63,572 nt of DNA from Soonwooa sp. (GTDB lineage Bacteria > Bacteroidota > Bacteroidia > Flavobacteriales > Weeksellaceae). The stretch lies in contig NZ_JASLDS010000062.1 of NCBI RefSeq assembly GCF_030151385.1, forward strand, positions 1 to 63,572, written 5' to 3'. The notes beneath the pieces are model-generated. The model ran no database searches, was not told the DNA's origin, and saw nothing but the letters and a program-made list of their open reading frames with translations. Positions within the stretch are counted from its first letter, which is position 1, and every line of letters starts with the position of its first letter. The translations under genes were made by a program, and so were the position numbers. This document shows positions 1 through 7,983 of the stretch, one piece after another.

Positions 1-1849
1 AGGCGGTAAAAATAAAGGCGCTAAACACAGAAAAGATAAACGTAACTGGAGAAGAGAGCAAGACGAACTTCAACAAGAACGTGATGCTCAAGATACAACA
101 CTTAAAGTAACAGAATTTATTACTGTTAATGAGTTAGCAAGTTTAATGAATGTTAGCCCAACTGAGGTTATCTCTGCTTGTTTCTCATTAGGTGTTATGG
201 TTACGATGAACCAACGTCTTGAAGCTGATACATTAACATTGGTTGCTGACGAGTTCGGTTATAAAATTGAATTCTCGGATGCTGACTTGGAAGAAAACTT
301 GGAAGAGGAAACGCCTGATGCAGAAGAAGATCTTATCCCAAGAGCACCAATTGTAACAGTAATGGGACACGTTGACCACGGTAAAACTTCATTATTGGAT
401 TACATCCGTAAAGCAAACGTTATTGCTGGAGAATCTGGAGGTATTACGCAGCACATCGGTGCTTACAATGTTAAGCTAGAAGGTGGACAACGTATTACAT
501 TCTTAGATACACCAGGTCACGAGGCCTTTACAGCGATGAGAGCGCGTGGTGCACAGGTTACCGATATTGTAATTATTGTAATTGCAGCGGATGATGATGT
601 GATGCCACAAACAAAAGAAGCTATTGCTCACGCGCAAGCGGCTGGTGTGCCAATGATTATTGCGCTTAACAAAGTTGATAAACCAAATGCTAATCCAGAC
701 AACATTCGTCAACAATTATCAGGTATGAATATCTTGGTAGAAGAATGGGGTGGTAACATCCAGTCTCAAGAGATTTCAGCGAAGTTTGGTAACAACGTAG
801 ACGCATTGTTGGAGAAAGTATTATTACAGGCAGAAATGCTTGAGTTAAAAGCAAATCCTAATCGTGCAGCTAATGGTGTTGTTATCGAAGCAGCTCTAGA
901 TAAAGGTAGAGGTTATGTTTCTACAATCTTGGTTCAGAATGGTACGCTTAAGGTAGGTGACTATATTCTTGCAGGTAAAAACCATGGTAAGATCAAAGCG
1001 ATGCTAGATGAAAGAGGTAAGCCTATGCAAGCGGCTGGTCCATCAATTCCAGTAACGATTTTAGGTCTGGATGGTGCGCCAACAGCAGGTGATAAATTCA
1101 GAGTTTACGAAGACGAAAAAGAAGCGAAAACGATTGCAACCAAGAGAGAGCAGTTACAAAGAGAGCAAACATTGCGTACTAAGAAGCATCTTACTTTGGA
1201 TGAAATCGGTAGACGTATTGCACTTGGAGACTTCAAAGAGCTTAACATTATCCTTAAAGGTGACGTGGATGGTTCGGTAGAAGCGCTATCAGATCAGTTG
1301 CAACAATTATCGACAGAAGAGATTCAAATTAATATCTTACACTCTGGTGTTGGACAGATCACGGAAAGTGATATTCTATTGGCAGCGGCATCTGATGCTA
1401 TTGTTATTGGATTCAACGTTAGAGCAAGTGTTAATGCTAAAGATATTGCGGATAAAGAAGAGGTTGAAATCAGAACTTATTCGATTATCTATGCTGCGAT
1501 TGATGAGGTTAAAGAAGCGATGGAAGGTATGCTTTCGCCAGAAATTAAAGAACAAGTTATTGGTAATGTAGAAATCCGTGAGGTGTTCAAAATTTCTAAA
1601 GTTGGTACTATTGCAGGTTGTATGGTATTAACTGGTAAGGTAACTAGAAACTCGAAAATTAGATTGCTTCGTGATGGTATCGTTAAGTTTGATGGAGAGC
1701 TAGAAAGCTTGAAACGTTTCAAAGACGATGTTAAAGAAGTAACTAAAGGCTACGAGTGTGGTCTTAACTTAAAAGGTTACAATGATATTGAAGTTGGTGA
1801 CATCTTAGAAGTTTACGAAGAAGTAGCAGTTAAGAAAAAACTGAAATAG
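1..1849 (+). CDS. infB: Translation initiation factor IF-2, 3' part (5' end outside window)
   Basis: The reading frame is open from base 2, and the first ATG at 146 is internal: the upstream codons continue a Lys/Arg-rich stretch and the IF-2 N-terminal helical domain. The GTPase core shows G1 GHVDHGKT, G3 DTPGHE, G4 NKVD and a G5 SAK motif, followed by the beta-barrel and C-terminal initiator-tRNA-binding domains to a natural stop. IF-2 is a cytoplasmic GTPase that brings fMet-tRNA to the 30S subunit and promotes subunit joining. About 615 codons are present; Bacteroidota IF-2 is usually 900-1000 aa, so roughly the first third is missing. A strong hairpin terminator follows directly. Identification is certain. 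Confidence 0.98.
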   Translation, partial: GGKNKGAKHRKDKRNWRREQDELQQERDAQDTTLKVTEFITVNELASLMNVSPTEVISACFSLGVMVTMNQRLEADTLTLVADEFGYKIEFSDADLEENLEEETPDAEEDLIPRAPIVTVMGHVDHGKTSLLDYIRKANVIAGESGGITQHIGAYNVKLEGGQRITFLDTPGHEAFTAMRARGAQVTDIVIIVIAADDDVMPQTKEAIAHAQAAGVPMIIALNKVDKPNANPDNIRQQLSGMNILVEEWGGNIQSQEISAKFGNNVDALLEKVLLQAEMLELKANPNRAANGVVIEAALDKGRGYVSTILVQNGTLKVGDYILAGKNHGKIKAMLDERGKPMQAAGPSIPVTILGLDGAPTAGDKFRVYEDEKEAKTIATKREQLQREQTLRTKKHLTLDEIGRRIALGDFKELNIILKGDVDGSVEALSDQLQQLSTEEIQINILHSGVGQITESDILLAAASDAIVIGFNVRASVNAKDIADKEEVEIRTYSIIYAAIDEVKEAMEGMLSPEIKEQVIGNVEIREVFKISKVGTIAGCMVLTGKVTRNSKIRLLRDGIVKFDGELESLKRFKDDVKEVTKGYECGLNLKGYNDIEVGDILEVYEEVAVKKKLK

Positions 1850-1870
1850 TCAATATTATGCTATAAATAA

Positions 1871-1906
1871 AAAGCCACTGAGAATTCTCAGTGGCTTTTT
1901 TTATTT
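1871..1906 (+). terminator. Intrinsic terminator after infB
   Basis: An AT-flanked hairpin with arms AAAGCCACTGAG and CTCAGTGGCTTT is followed by a T-run. It lies 22 nt after the infB stop and separates infB from the susC operon. Confidence 0.9.
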
Positions 1907-2011
1907 TTGTAAAACTATGCTTAGCTTTAAGAAAAATGTGTCAAAACTTTAACTTATAAACTATTATTTTTGTACCTAAATGTTAAAGTTTTAAGGAATT
2001 TTAAAATTTAA

Positions 2012-2043
2012 TTTGGTGTATTAGGAAAAAATTAACATATTTG
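2012..2043 (+). promoter_or_regulatory. Promoter of first susC-susD pair
   Basis: TTTG (2012-2015), a 20-nt spacer and CATATTTG (2036-2043, one mismatch to the Bacteroidota -7 box TAnnTTTG). The ATG lies 28 nt after the box. The same boxes, spacer and leader length recur before the second susC gene (7924-7955). Confidence 0.7.
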
Positions 2044-2071
2044 TAAACTATAATATCAAATTAGTGTTAAT

Positions 2072-4930
2072 ATGAACGTGAAACTACGAGTTTTAAGCGC
2101 TGGGGCTATTTTCTTTATGGGAGCCTCAATGCTAGCACAAAAGAAGAAATCAGACACTACTGAAACAAAAATTCAAGAAGTTGTTTTGGTTGGAGGGGTT
2201 AAGCTAGATCCCGCTGTTAAGTTAGGATCCTATAGTGTGGTATCTAAGTCTAATTTTGAATCAACACCTGTAGCTTCTGTTGATGAAGTATTGAATGGTC
2301 GTGTTGCTGGACTTACATTTTCAACAAGTGGTGGAGATCCAGGGGCTTCTAACATGATTACTATTAGAGGGGTTGGGTCTTTAATTGGGACGCCAAATCC
2401 TCTTTATGTGATTGATGGAGTTATTGTTGGTAAGGGGTCAGACAGTTCTCAGGTTATGGAATCATGGAATCCATTGGCAAGTATTGATCCAAATACAATT
2501 GAAAAAGTTGCAGTTCTTAAAGATGCTTCCGCTACAGCATTATATGGTGCTAGGGGTGCAAATGGTGTGATTGTAATTACAACCAAAAGAGGTAAGTTTA
2601 ATCAAAAGACTCGTTTTAACTTTTCCAGTGATTTGTCAGTCCAAAACATTGCTTATGATAAGCAAAAATACATGAATGCTTCTGAGTTTCTACAATGGGG
2701 AGGTATGATGTATGTTAATTCTGGTTTAGCTACGGATTTGCAAGATGGTATTTCAAAGTTTTCATTTAATCAAGATTATGATGGACATACAAATGAAAAC
2801 TGGCAAAAAGCTGTTCAACGAAATAACTCAACTGTAAATACATATAACTTTTCCGCAACAGGAGGGGGAGAAAATACTTCATTTAGAATTGGCGGGTCTT
2901 ATTATGAAAACGAGCCGTTGGTTCTTAACTCTAAATTTAATCGTATAAGTATTAGTACTGCAATTGATCATAGAATTACGGATAAGTTGAATATCAACTA
3001 TATAGGAAATTTTACGAATGTTGAAAGAAATACTTATGATGATGGAGGGGCTTATAGAAACCCTTGGTTGACAAACTGGTATATTGCGCCAATCTATCCT
3101 GTATACGATAAATTTGGTAATTATAATCAGGAAAATCTTGGTAGAGGAAATGAGAATGCTAACTTTAATCCAGTTGCTATTCAGAATATGGATTTTATGA
3201 CGGGATCAATTAAGACATTTGTTTCCTCATTAAGTGCAGAATGGCAAGTGGCTAAAGGTTTATATTTGAATTCTTTATATGGGGTTCAATATCAAGCTTT
3301 GGATGAGAAGAAATATTGGGATCCTAGGATTGGAGATGGACTAAGTTACGGAGGATATATTTTAGAAAGTAGAACTAGTACTTTTGATTGGAACTGGAAT
3401 ACTTCTCTTAGCTATAGAAAGATTTTTAATGACGTACATGATTTTCAAGTATACTTAGGAACGGAGTATCAAGAGCATAAGTACTATGCTTTTGGGACGC
3501 AGGTAGATCATCTATCAAAGCCGATTCCATACATCGCTTTTGCAACCAATTACTTACAACCTTGGGAAGATCGCTTAAAGTGGACACAGATTTCTTATTA
3601 CTCTAGGTTAAATTATACTTATAATGGAAAGTACAATTTGGCAGGACAGATTAGAAGAGATGGTAACTCTACTTTGGGTAATACGAAGTTCGGAAATTTC
3701 TGGTCTGTAGCAGGTTCATGGAGCATTGCAAAAGAATCATTTATACCTGAGTCAATTAATGATTTAACTCTAAGAGCTAACTATGGTGAATTAGGAAATA
3801 TACCATATGCCGATCAATGGGGGCCTCAGTACAATGCTTATGCATTAGTTTCGCCTACAGGATTATATGCGAATGATGCAGCTACAACTATTGCAACTCC
3901 AGGAAATGATTTGTTAAAGTGGGAAGTTTCAAAACAATATAATATAGGATTGGATTTTGGTTTTTTAAATAATAACATTAGTGGTTCCGTTGATGTCTAT
4001 CAACGTAAAACGACTGATGCTATTTATTCATTAGTTACTGCTGCTACTTCTGGTGGACCAGGATCGTATTTCAAGAATATTGGAACAATATTAAATAAAG
4101 GAGTTGAGGCAACAATGACATTTAAACCGTTTAACAAAGAATTTAAATGGATTATCGATGCTAATTTTGCGTACAATCGCAATACTGTTGAGGACCTAAT
4201 ACAACCTTCTTATATTGGATTAGATGGAGGTACAGGTAATAATATGCGTGCTGTTGCACAAGGGCATTTGCTTGCTGAATATTATACATATGCATGGGCT
4301 GGGGTTGACAAAGCAACAGGTGCTGGGTTATTCTATACTGATGATACAAGAACAGCAACAACCACTAATCGCCTAGAAGCTAAGAGAGTATGGCAAGGTA
4401 AGTCACCATTCCCTAAATATACTGGTGGTATCAAATCTGAGTTTAGATATAAAAATTGGGCTTTGAGTGCATTCTTTACAGGTCAATTTGAGTATTCTGT
4501 TCATAATAGATGGCAAGGTTATGTGTTGAGTGATGGTTCTGCTGTTAACAACCAAACGACTGATGCATTATATGATAGTTGGACTCCTGATAATCCTAAT
4601 GCAACTAATCCTAAACAGCTTCTTAATAACCCTGCAAATGCGTCAGGACCATCTTCAAGATGGATGAGAGATGGAGATCACATTAGACTAAAAGAAGCAA
4701 GATTAAGTTATAGTTTTGGAAAAATGTTTAAAGAAGCTGTTGGAATTGATAATCTTACTGTTTATGTAAGGGGTGTTAATTTATGGCTTTACACATTTGA
4801 TAAAAACCTAACATTTGATCCAGAATCTAACTCTAATGCTGGAGGCAGTGGATGGGTTGGTAAAGGCTTGTATGATTATACATCACCATTAATGAGAAGT
4901 ATGTCATTCGGAATTTCAGTTGATTTCTAA
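2072..4930 (+). CDS. SusC/RagA-family TonB-linked outer membrane transporter
   Basis: 952 aa. The signal peptide ends near MGASMLAQ. The plug domain holds the family motifs IRGVGSL, PLYVIDGV and TALYGARGANGVIVITTK, and a long beta-barrel ends in the aromatic strand SMSFGISVDF. No carboxypeptidase-regulatory-like N-terminal domain is seen: a short linker with a TonB-box-like IQEVVLVGG leads straight to the plug. SusC proteins form the barrel of a SusCD complex that imports oligosaccharides, peptides or other large nutrients using TonB energy. The susD partner starts 14 nt downstream. No glycoside hydrolase, sulfatase or regulator adjoins, so the substrate cannot be named. Confidence 0.95.
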   Translation: MNVKLRVLSAGAIFFMGASMLAQKKKSDTTETKIQEVVLVGGVKLDPAVKLGSYSVVSKSNFESTPVASVDEVLNGRVAGLTFSTSGGDPGASNMITIRGVGSLIGTPNPLYVIDGVIVGKGSDSSQVMESWNPLASIDPNTIEKVAVLKDASATALYGARGANGVIVITTKRGKFNQKTRFNFSSDLSVQNIAYDKQKYMNASEFLQWGGMMYVNSGLATDLQDGISKFSFNQDYDGHTNENWQKAVQRNNSTVNTYNFSATGGGENTSFRIGGSYYENEPLVLNSKFNRISISTAIDHRITDKLNINYIGNFTNVERNTYDDGGAYRNPWLTNWYIAPIYPVYDKFGNYNQENLGRGNENANFNPVAIQNMDFMTGSIKTFVSSLSAEWQVAKGLYLNSLYGVQYQALDEKKYWDPRIGDGLSYGGYILESRTSTFDWNWNTSLSYRKIFNDVHDFQVYLGTEYQEHKYYAFGTQVDHLSKPIPYIAFATNYLQPWEDRLKWTQISYYSRLNYTYNGKYNLAGQIRRDGNSTLGNTKFGNFWSVAGSWSIAKESFIPESINDLTLRANYGELGNIPYADQWGPQYNAYALVSPTGLYANDAATTIATPGNDLLKWEVSKQYNIGLDFGFLNNNISGSVDVYQRKTTDAIYSLVTAATSGGPGSYFKNIGTILNKGVEATMTFKPFNKEFKWIIDANFAYNRNTVEDLIQPSYIGLDGGTGNNMRAVAQGHLLAEYYTYAWAGVDKATGAGLFYTDDTRTATTTNRLEAKRVWQGKSPFPKYTGGIKSEFRYKNWALSAFFTGQFEYSVHNRWQGYVLSDGSAVNNQTTDALYDSWTPDNPNATNPKQLLNNPANASGPSSRWMRDGDHIRLKEARLSYSFGKMFKEAVGIDNLTVYVRGVNLWLYTFDKNLTFDPESNSNAGGSGWVGKGLYDYTSPLMRSMSFGISVDF

Positions 4931-4944
4931 AAAATTAAAGTACA

Positions 4945-6396
4945 ATGAAAATTAGTAAATTTATAATAAGCGCTTCTGTAGCGATGTTTCTGGTGGTCTC
5001 ATGTTCTGAGGAGCGCCTTAATGAAAAACCCTTGGATCAATTTCCAATAGAGAATGCAATTTCTGATGAGCAGGATATGAGACAAGTGCTTAATGGGGTT
5101 TATGATCAGTACTCAGGTGTTAGTGGATTTGGAGCTAATATTTTGGCATATGGTGATTTAATTTCTGATAACGTTTTTATTTCTAGCACTAATAATGATG
5201 CAGCGTATAGAAATGTTGGGTTTTTGAATTGGTCAGCTGATTCAGGAGACTTTAATATGTTAGCTGTCCTTTATAATGGAATTACCTTAGCAAACACAGT
5301 TATCAATAATACTTCAGTTGCAGACAGTGATAATGTTCATAATTATAAAGGTGAAGCGATGATTGCAAGAGGCCTAGGCTATTATTATGCAGTTAGCTTC
5401 TATTCAGCAAATCCGACATCAAATCTTAATCCAGAGTTAGGTGTTCCACTTAATTTAGGAGCATATAATCCGGATGCGAAGCTACCTAGAGTTTCTATTT
5501 CTGAGGTCTATGATCAGATAATTAAAGATTTAACCACTGGAATTAGCCTTATGACTAATGAGGTGCCAAAAGATAAGGGGTATCTTAGTCCAACAGCTGC
5601 GAGATTACTACTGTCTAGAGTATATTTAACAAGAGGAAAGGCTGGAGATTATGAAAAATCTCTGCAATATTCTAATGAGGTTATTAACTCAGCAGGAACA
5701 AGTACTTTTGATTTTGTGGATAAAGGCAATTATGTTGATTACTTCACCAATCCAGATGTCGGTATCAGTGAAAACCAACCAGAAACGGTATGGGAAATTA
5801 ATATGAATGCGATGCCAAGTGAGAACCCTGGAGTTAACGAGGCGCTAGCTGTTTTCTACGCAAGTAATGGAGGAAAGCGTCGATTTTTATTCAGAGACAG
5901 TTTCTATAAATCATTCGCTGCAACTGATATTAGAAGTAAATTATTCCAAACTTCAGGTGCTCCAAGTGAAGGAGGTACTAACCCAAAAGGTGTTTGGACT
6001 AAGAAGTATATTGTTAAGACATCGAAAGGGAATTTTACACAGAATATCAAAGTTTTAAGAATGTCTGAAGCTTATCTAAATAAAATGGAAGCATTGGTTA
6101 AATTAGGAAGAAATACAGAAGCTTTAGTTGTTCTAAACAGTTTTGCAACATCAAGAGGTGCGGCTGCCTATAGTACAGCAAGTTTAGAAAATGTATTAAC
6201 AGAAAGACGAAAAGAGTTTTTTGGTGAAGGTCAACGATACTTCGACTTAAAAAGAAATAATCTTGGGTTTTCTAATGCAACAAATTGCTATGGTACTGTT
6301 TGTAGTGTTGAACCTGATAGTAAGTTATTTGTAATCCCTATGCCTCTTCGTGAAATGAATGTTAATCCTAATATGAAACAATATCCAGGATACTAA
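4945..6396 (+). CDS. SusD/RagB-family nutrient-binding outer membrane lipoprotein
   Basis: 483 aa. The lipoprotein signal peptide MKISKFIISASVAMFLVVSC has its lipobox Cys at residue 20. The mature protein has a SusD-type N-terminal segment, TPR-like helices around residues 60-240 (GLGYYYAVSFYS, LSPTAARLLLSRVYL), and the conserved C-terminal RRKEFFGEGQRYFDLKR region. SusD proteins sit on the outer face of the outer membrane as a lid over the SusC barrel. The gene is 14 nt from its susC partner and almost certainly co-transcribed. A perfect 13-bp hairpin ends the unit. Confidence 0.94.
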   Translation: MKISKFIISASVAMFLVVSCSEERLNEKPLDQFPIENAISDEQDMRQVLNGVYDQYSGVSGFGANILAYGDLISDNVFISSTNNDAAYRNVGFLNWSADSGDFNMLAVLYNGITLANTVINNTSVADSDNVHNYKGEAMIARGLGYYYAVSFYSANPTSNLNPELGVPLNLGAYNPDAKLPRVSISEVYDQIIKDLTTGISLMTNEVPKDKGYLSPTAARLLLSRVYLTRGKAGDYEKSLQYSNEVINSAGTSTFDFVDKGNYVDYFTNPDVGISENQPETVWEINMNAMPSENPGVNEALAVFYASNGGKRRFLFRDSFYKSFAATDIRSKLFQTSGAPSEGGTNPKGVWTKKYIVKTSKGNFTQNIKVLRMSEAYLNKMEALVKLGRNTEALVVLNSFATSRGAAAYSTASLENVLTERRKEFFGEGQRYFDLKRNNLGFSNATNCYGTVCSVEPDSKLFVIPMPLREMNVNPNMKQYPGY

Positions 6397-6403
6397 TTAT
6401 AAG

Positions 6404-6447
6404 ATTTTGGGAATTAGTAATTTTGATAATTCCCAAAATTTAACTTT
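6404..6447 (+). terminator. Hairpin after first susD
   Basis: A perfect 13-bp inverted repeat, ATTTTGGGAATTA (6404-6416) and TAATTCCCAAAAT (6427-6439), is followed by TTAACTTTTCTTT. The interrupted T-run makes it a moderate terminator, so some read-through to the next gene is possible. Confidence 0.65.
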
Positions 6448-6477
6448 TCTTTAAAATAATTATTAAAAAATAATCAA

Positions 6478-6485
6478 TACATTTG
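6478..6485 (+). promoter_or_regulatory. -7 box TACATTTG of the Asp-box protein gene
   Basis: A perfect match to TAnnTTTG, 31 nt before the ATG at 6517 and just after the susD hairpin. It suggests the secreted-protein gene has its own promoter. Confidence 0.55.
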
Positions 6486-6516
6486 ATTTTAGAACAAATT
6501 ATAAATTTTAAATATT

Positions 6517-7845
6517 ATGAAAAAATTATTATTTTCTTTAGGAGCTCTTGCTATTGCTAGTGCATCTTTTGCACAATCTAATCCGGGATGGATCGGAATG
6601 CAAACACAAGCTCCTGGTTTGCATTATCCGTACGCAATGTCAGTTGTTAATGCTAATACAGTGTTGTTTGTAGATCATGCTTTAACTTCGGCAACAGATT
6701 CAAAGAATTATGTGACTAAGACAACTGATGGTGGTACAACATGGACTAATACGCAAATTGCAGGAATTGGGACGGGGACTGTTGGAGATTTTTCTGCAGT
6801 AGATGCAAGCACGGCATGGTTAGTGTCTTCAGGATCAGCATCTCAGAATGGTGTATGGAAGACTACCAATGGTGGTACAAGCTGGACTAAACAGACAACA
6901 GCTTCTTTTAATACAAGTGGTCAATCTTTTGCTAACATTGTTTATTTTTGGGACGCAAATGAAGGTATTGCTGTAGGTGACCCTGTTAATGGTGTATTCG
7001 AAATGTATAAAACTACAAATGGAGGTACTAACTGGGTGAAGGTAGGAACTGCCCCTGCATCCGCTGGCGATTTTGGATATACACATATTAGATTCTTACA
7101 AGGTGATAACATTTGGTTAGGGACTGATACTGGTCGTGTTTTATATTCTGCAAATAAGGGAGCAACTTGGAAAGCTTTTCAAACTCCAGCAACAGATTTT
7201 GGAGGAGTAACAGTAGAAAATAGTTTTGCTAACCTAGCATTCAAAGATGCAACTAATGGATTAATTCAGACAAACGATAATGGTGTAGTTGGTCTTTGGA
7301 AGACTTCTGATAGTGGTGCAAATTGGACAGAATTATTTCCTGATGGTAATTTCTATGGAGAGAATATTGCAGCAGTACCAGGTACAAGTACATATGTAAG
7401 TTCAGGACAAGAAGGAGCTTCTTATTCTCTTGATGGTGGTCAGACGTGGGTTGATATGGAATTTCCAGCAGGTGAAGCACCTTACGGAGGAACTATTCAG
7501 TTCATTAGCCCAACAGTTGGGTATATGGGAGGTATGAGTCAAGCTACTATTAGTGGTACTCCTGTAAGTGCAATTTACAAATTTAGAGGTCAATTCTTAG
7601 CTGTTTCTGATGTTAATGCTTCTAAAGCTAAATTGACGATCGCAAACAACCCAGTTGCTGATAAAGTAGAATTAAAGTCTACTAAAGAAATTGCTACAGC
7701 AACAGTAATCGATATGGCTGGTAAAGCTGTTAAGAGAGAAAATGCTGCTACATTCAATGTTTCTAACTTATCAAAAGGAACATACATCATTCAAGTTCAA
7801 TACAAAGATGGTAGCTACGAAAATACTAAAATGATTAAGAAATAA
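6517..7845 (+). CDS. Secreted Asp-box (BNR) repeat protein with T9SS type A sorting domain
   Basis: 442 aa. The signal peptide is MKKLLFSLGALAIASASFAQ. Six Asp-box motifs of the S/T-x-D/N-x-G-x-x-W type (TTDGGTTW, TTNGGTSW, TTNGGTNW, SANKGATW, TSDSGANW, SLDGGQTW) indicate a beta-propeller like sialidases and Ycf48/HCF136-type proteins. The last ~75 residues (IANNPVADKVELKS, IDMAGKAVKRE, LSKGTYIIQV, MIKK end) form a type IX secretion C-terminal sorting domain, so the protein should be exported and anchored to the surface or released. No sialidase catalytic set is evident, so it is not called an enzyme. It lies between two susCD pairs and may serve either, but it has its own promoter-like box. 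Confidence 0.88.
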   Translation: MKKLLFSLGALAIASASFAQSNPGWIGMQTQAPGLHYPYAMSVVNANTVLFVDHALTSATDSKNYVTKTTDGGTTWTNTQIAGIGTGTVGDFSAVDASTAWLVSSGSASQNGVWKTTNGGTSWTKQTTASFNTSGQSFANIVYFWDANEGIAVGDPVNGVFEMYKTTNGGTNWVKVGTAPASAGDFGYTHIRFLQGDNIWLGTDTGRVLYSANKGATWKAFQTPATDFGGVTVENSFANLAFKDATNGLIQTNDNGVVGLWKTSDSGANWTELFPDGNFYGENIAAVPGTSTYVSSGQEGASYSLDGGQTWVDMEFPAGEAPYGGTIQFISPTVGYMGGMSQATISGTPVSAIYKFRGQFLAVSDVNASKAKLTIANNPVADKVELKSTKEIATATVIDMAGKAVKRENAATFNVSNLSKGTYIIQVQYKDGSYENTKMIKK

Positions 7846-7866
7846 TTAGTCTTTTAAGATATTCTC

Positions 7867-7897
7867 AAACCACCTAACAAATAGTTAGGTGGTTTTT
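7867..7897 (+). terminator. Intrinsic terminator after Asp-box gene
   Basis: A 12-bp stem AAACCACCTAAC / GTTAGGTGGTTT with a 5-nt loop and a T-run begins 22 nt after the stop. Confidence 0.9.
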
Positions 7898-7923
7898 TCT
7901 TTTAGGTATTGCATTGTTAAATA

Positions 7924-7955
7924 TTTGCCTATGTTAAAAAAAATTAACATATTTG
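7924..7955 (+). promoter_or_regulatory. Promoter of second susC-susD pair
   Basis: TTTG (7924-7927), 20-nt spacer, CATATTTG (7948-7955), then 28 nt to the ATG. These are the same boxes and distances as at 2012-2043. The shared core is AAAAATTAACATATTTG and both leaders end in TAGTGTTAATATGAA. Confidence 0.7.
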
Positions 7956-7983
7956 CGCCGAGTAAATATTAAATAGTGTTAAT

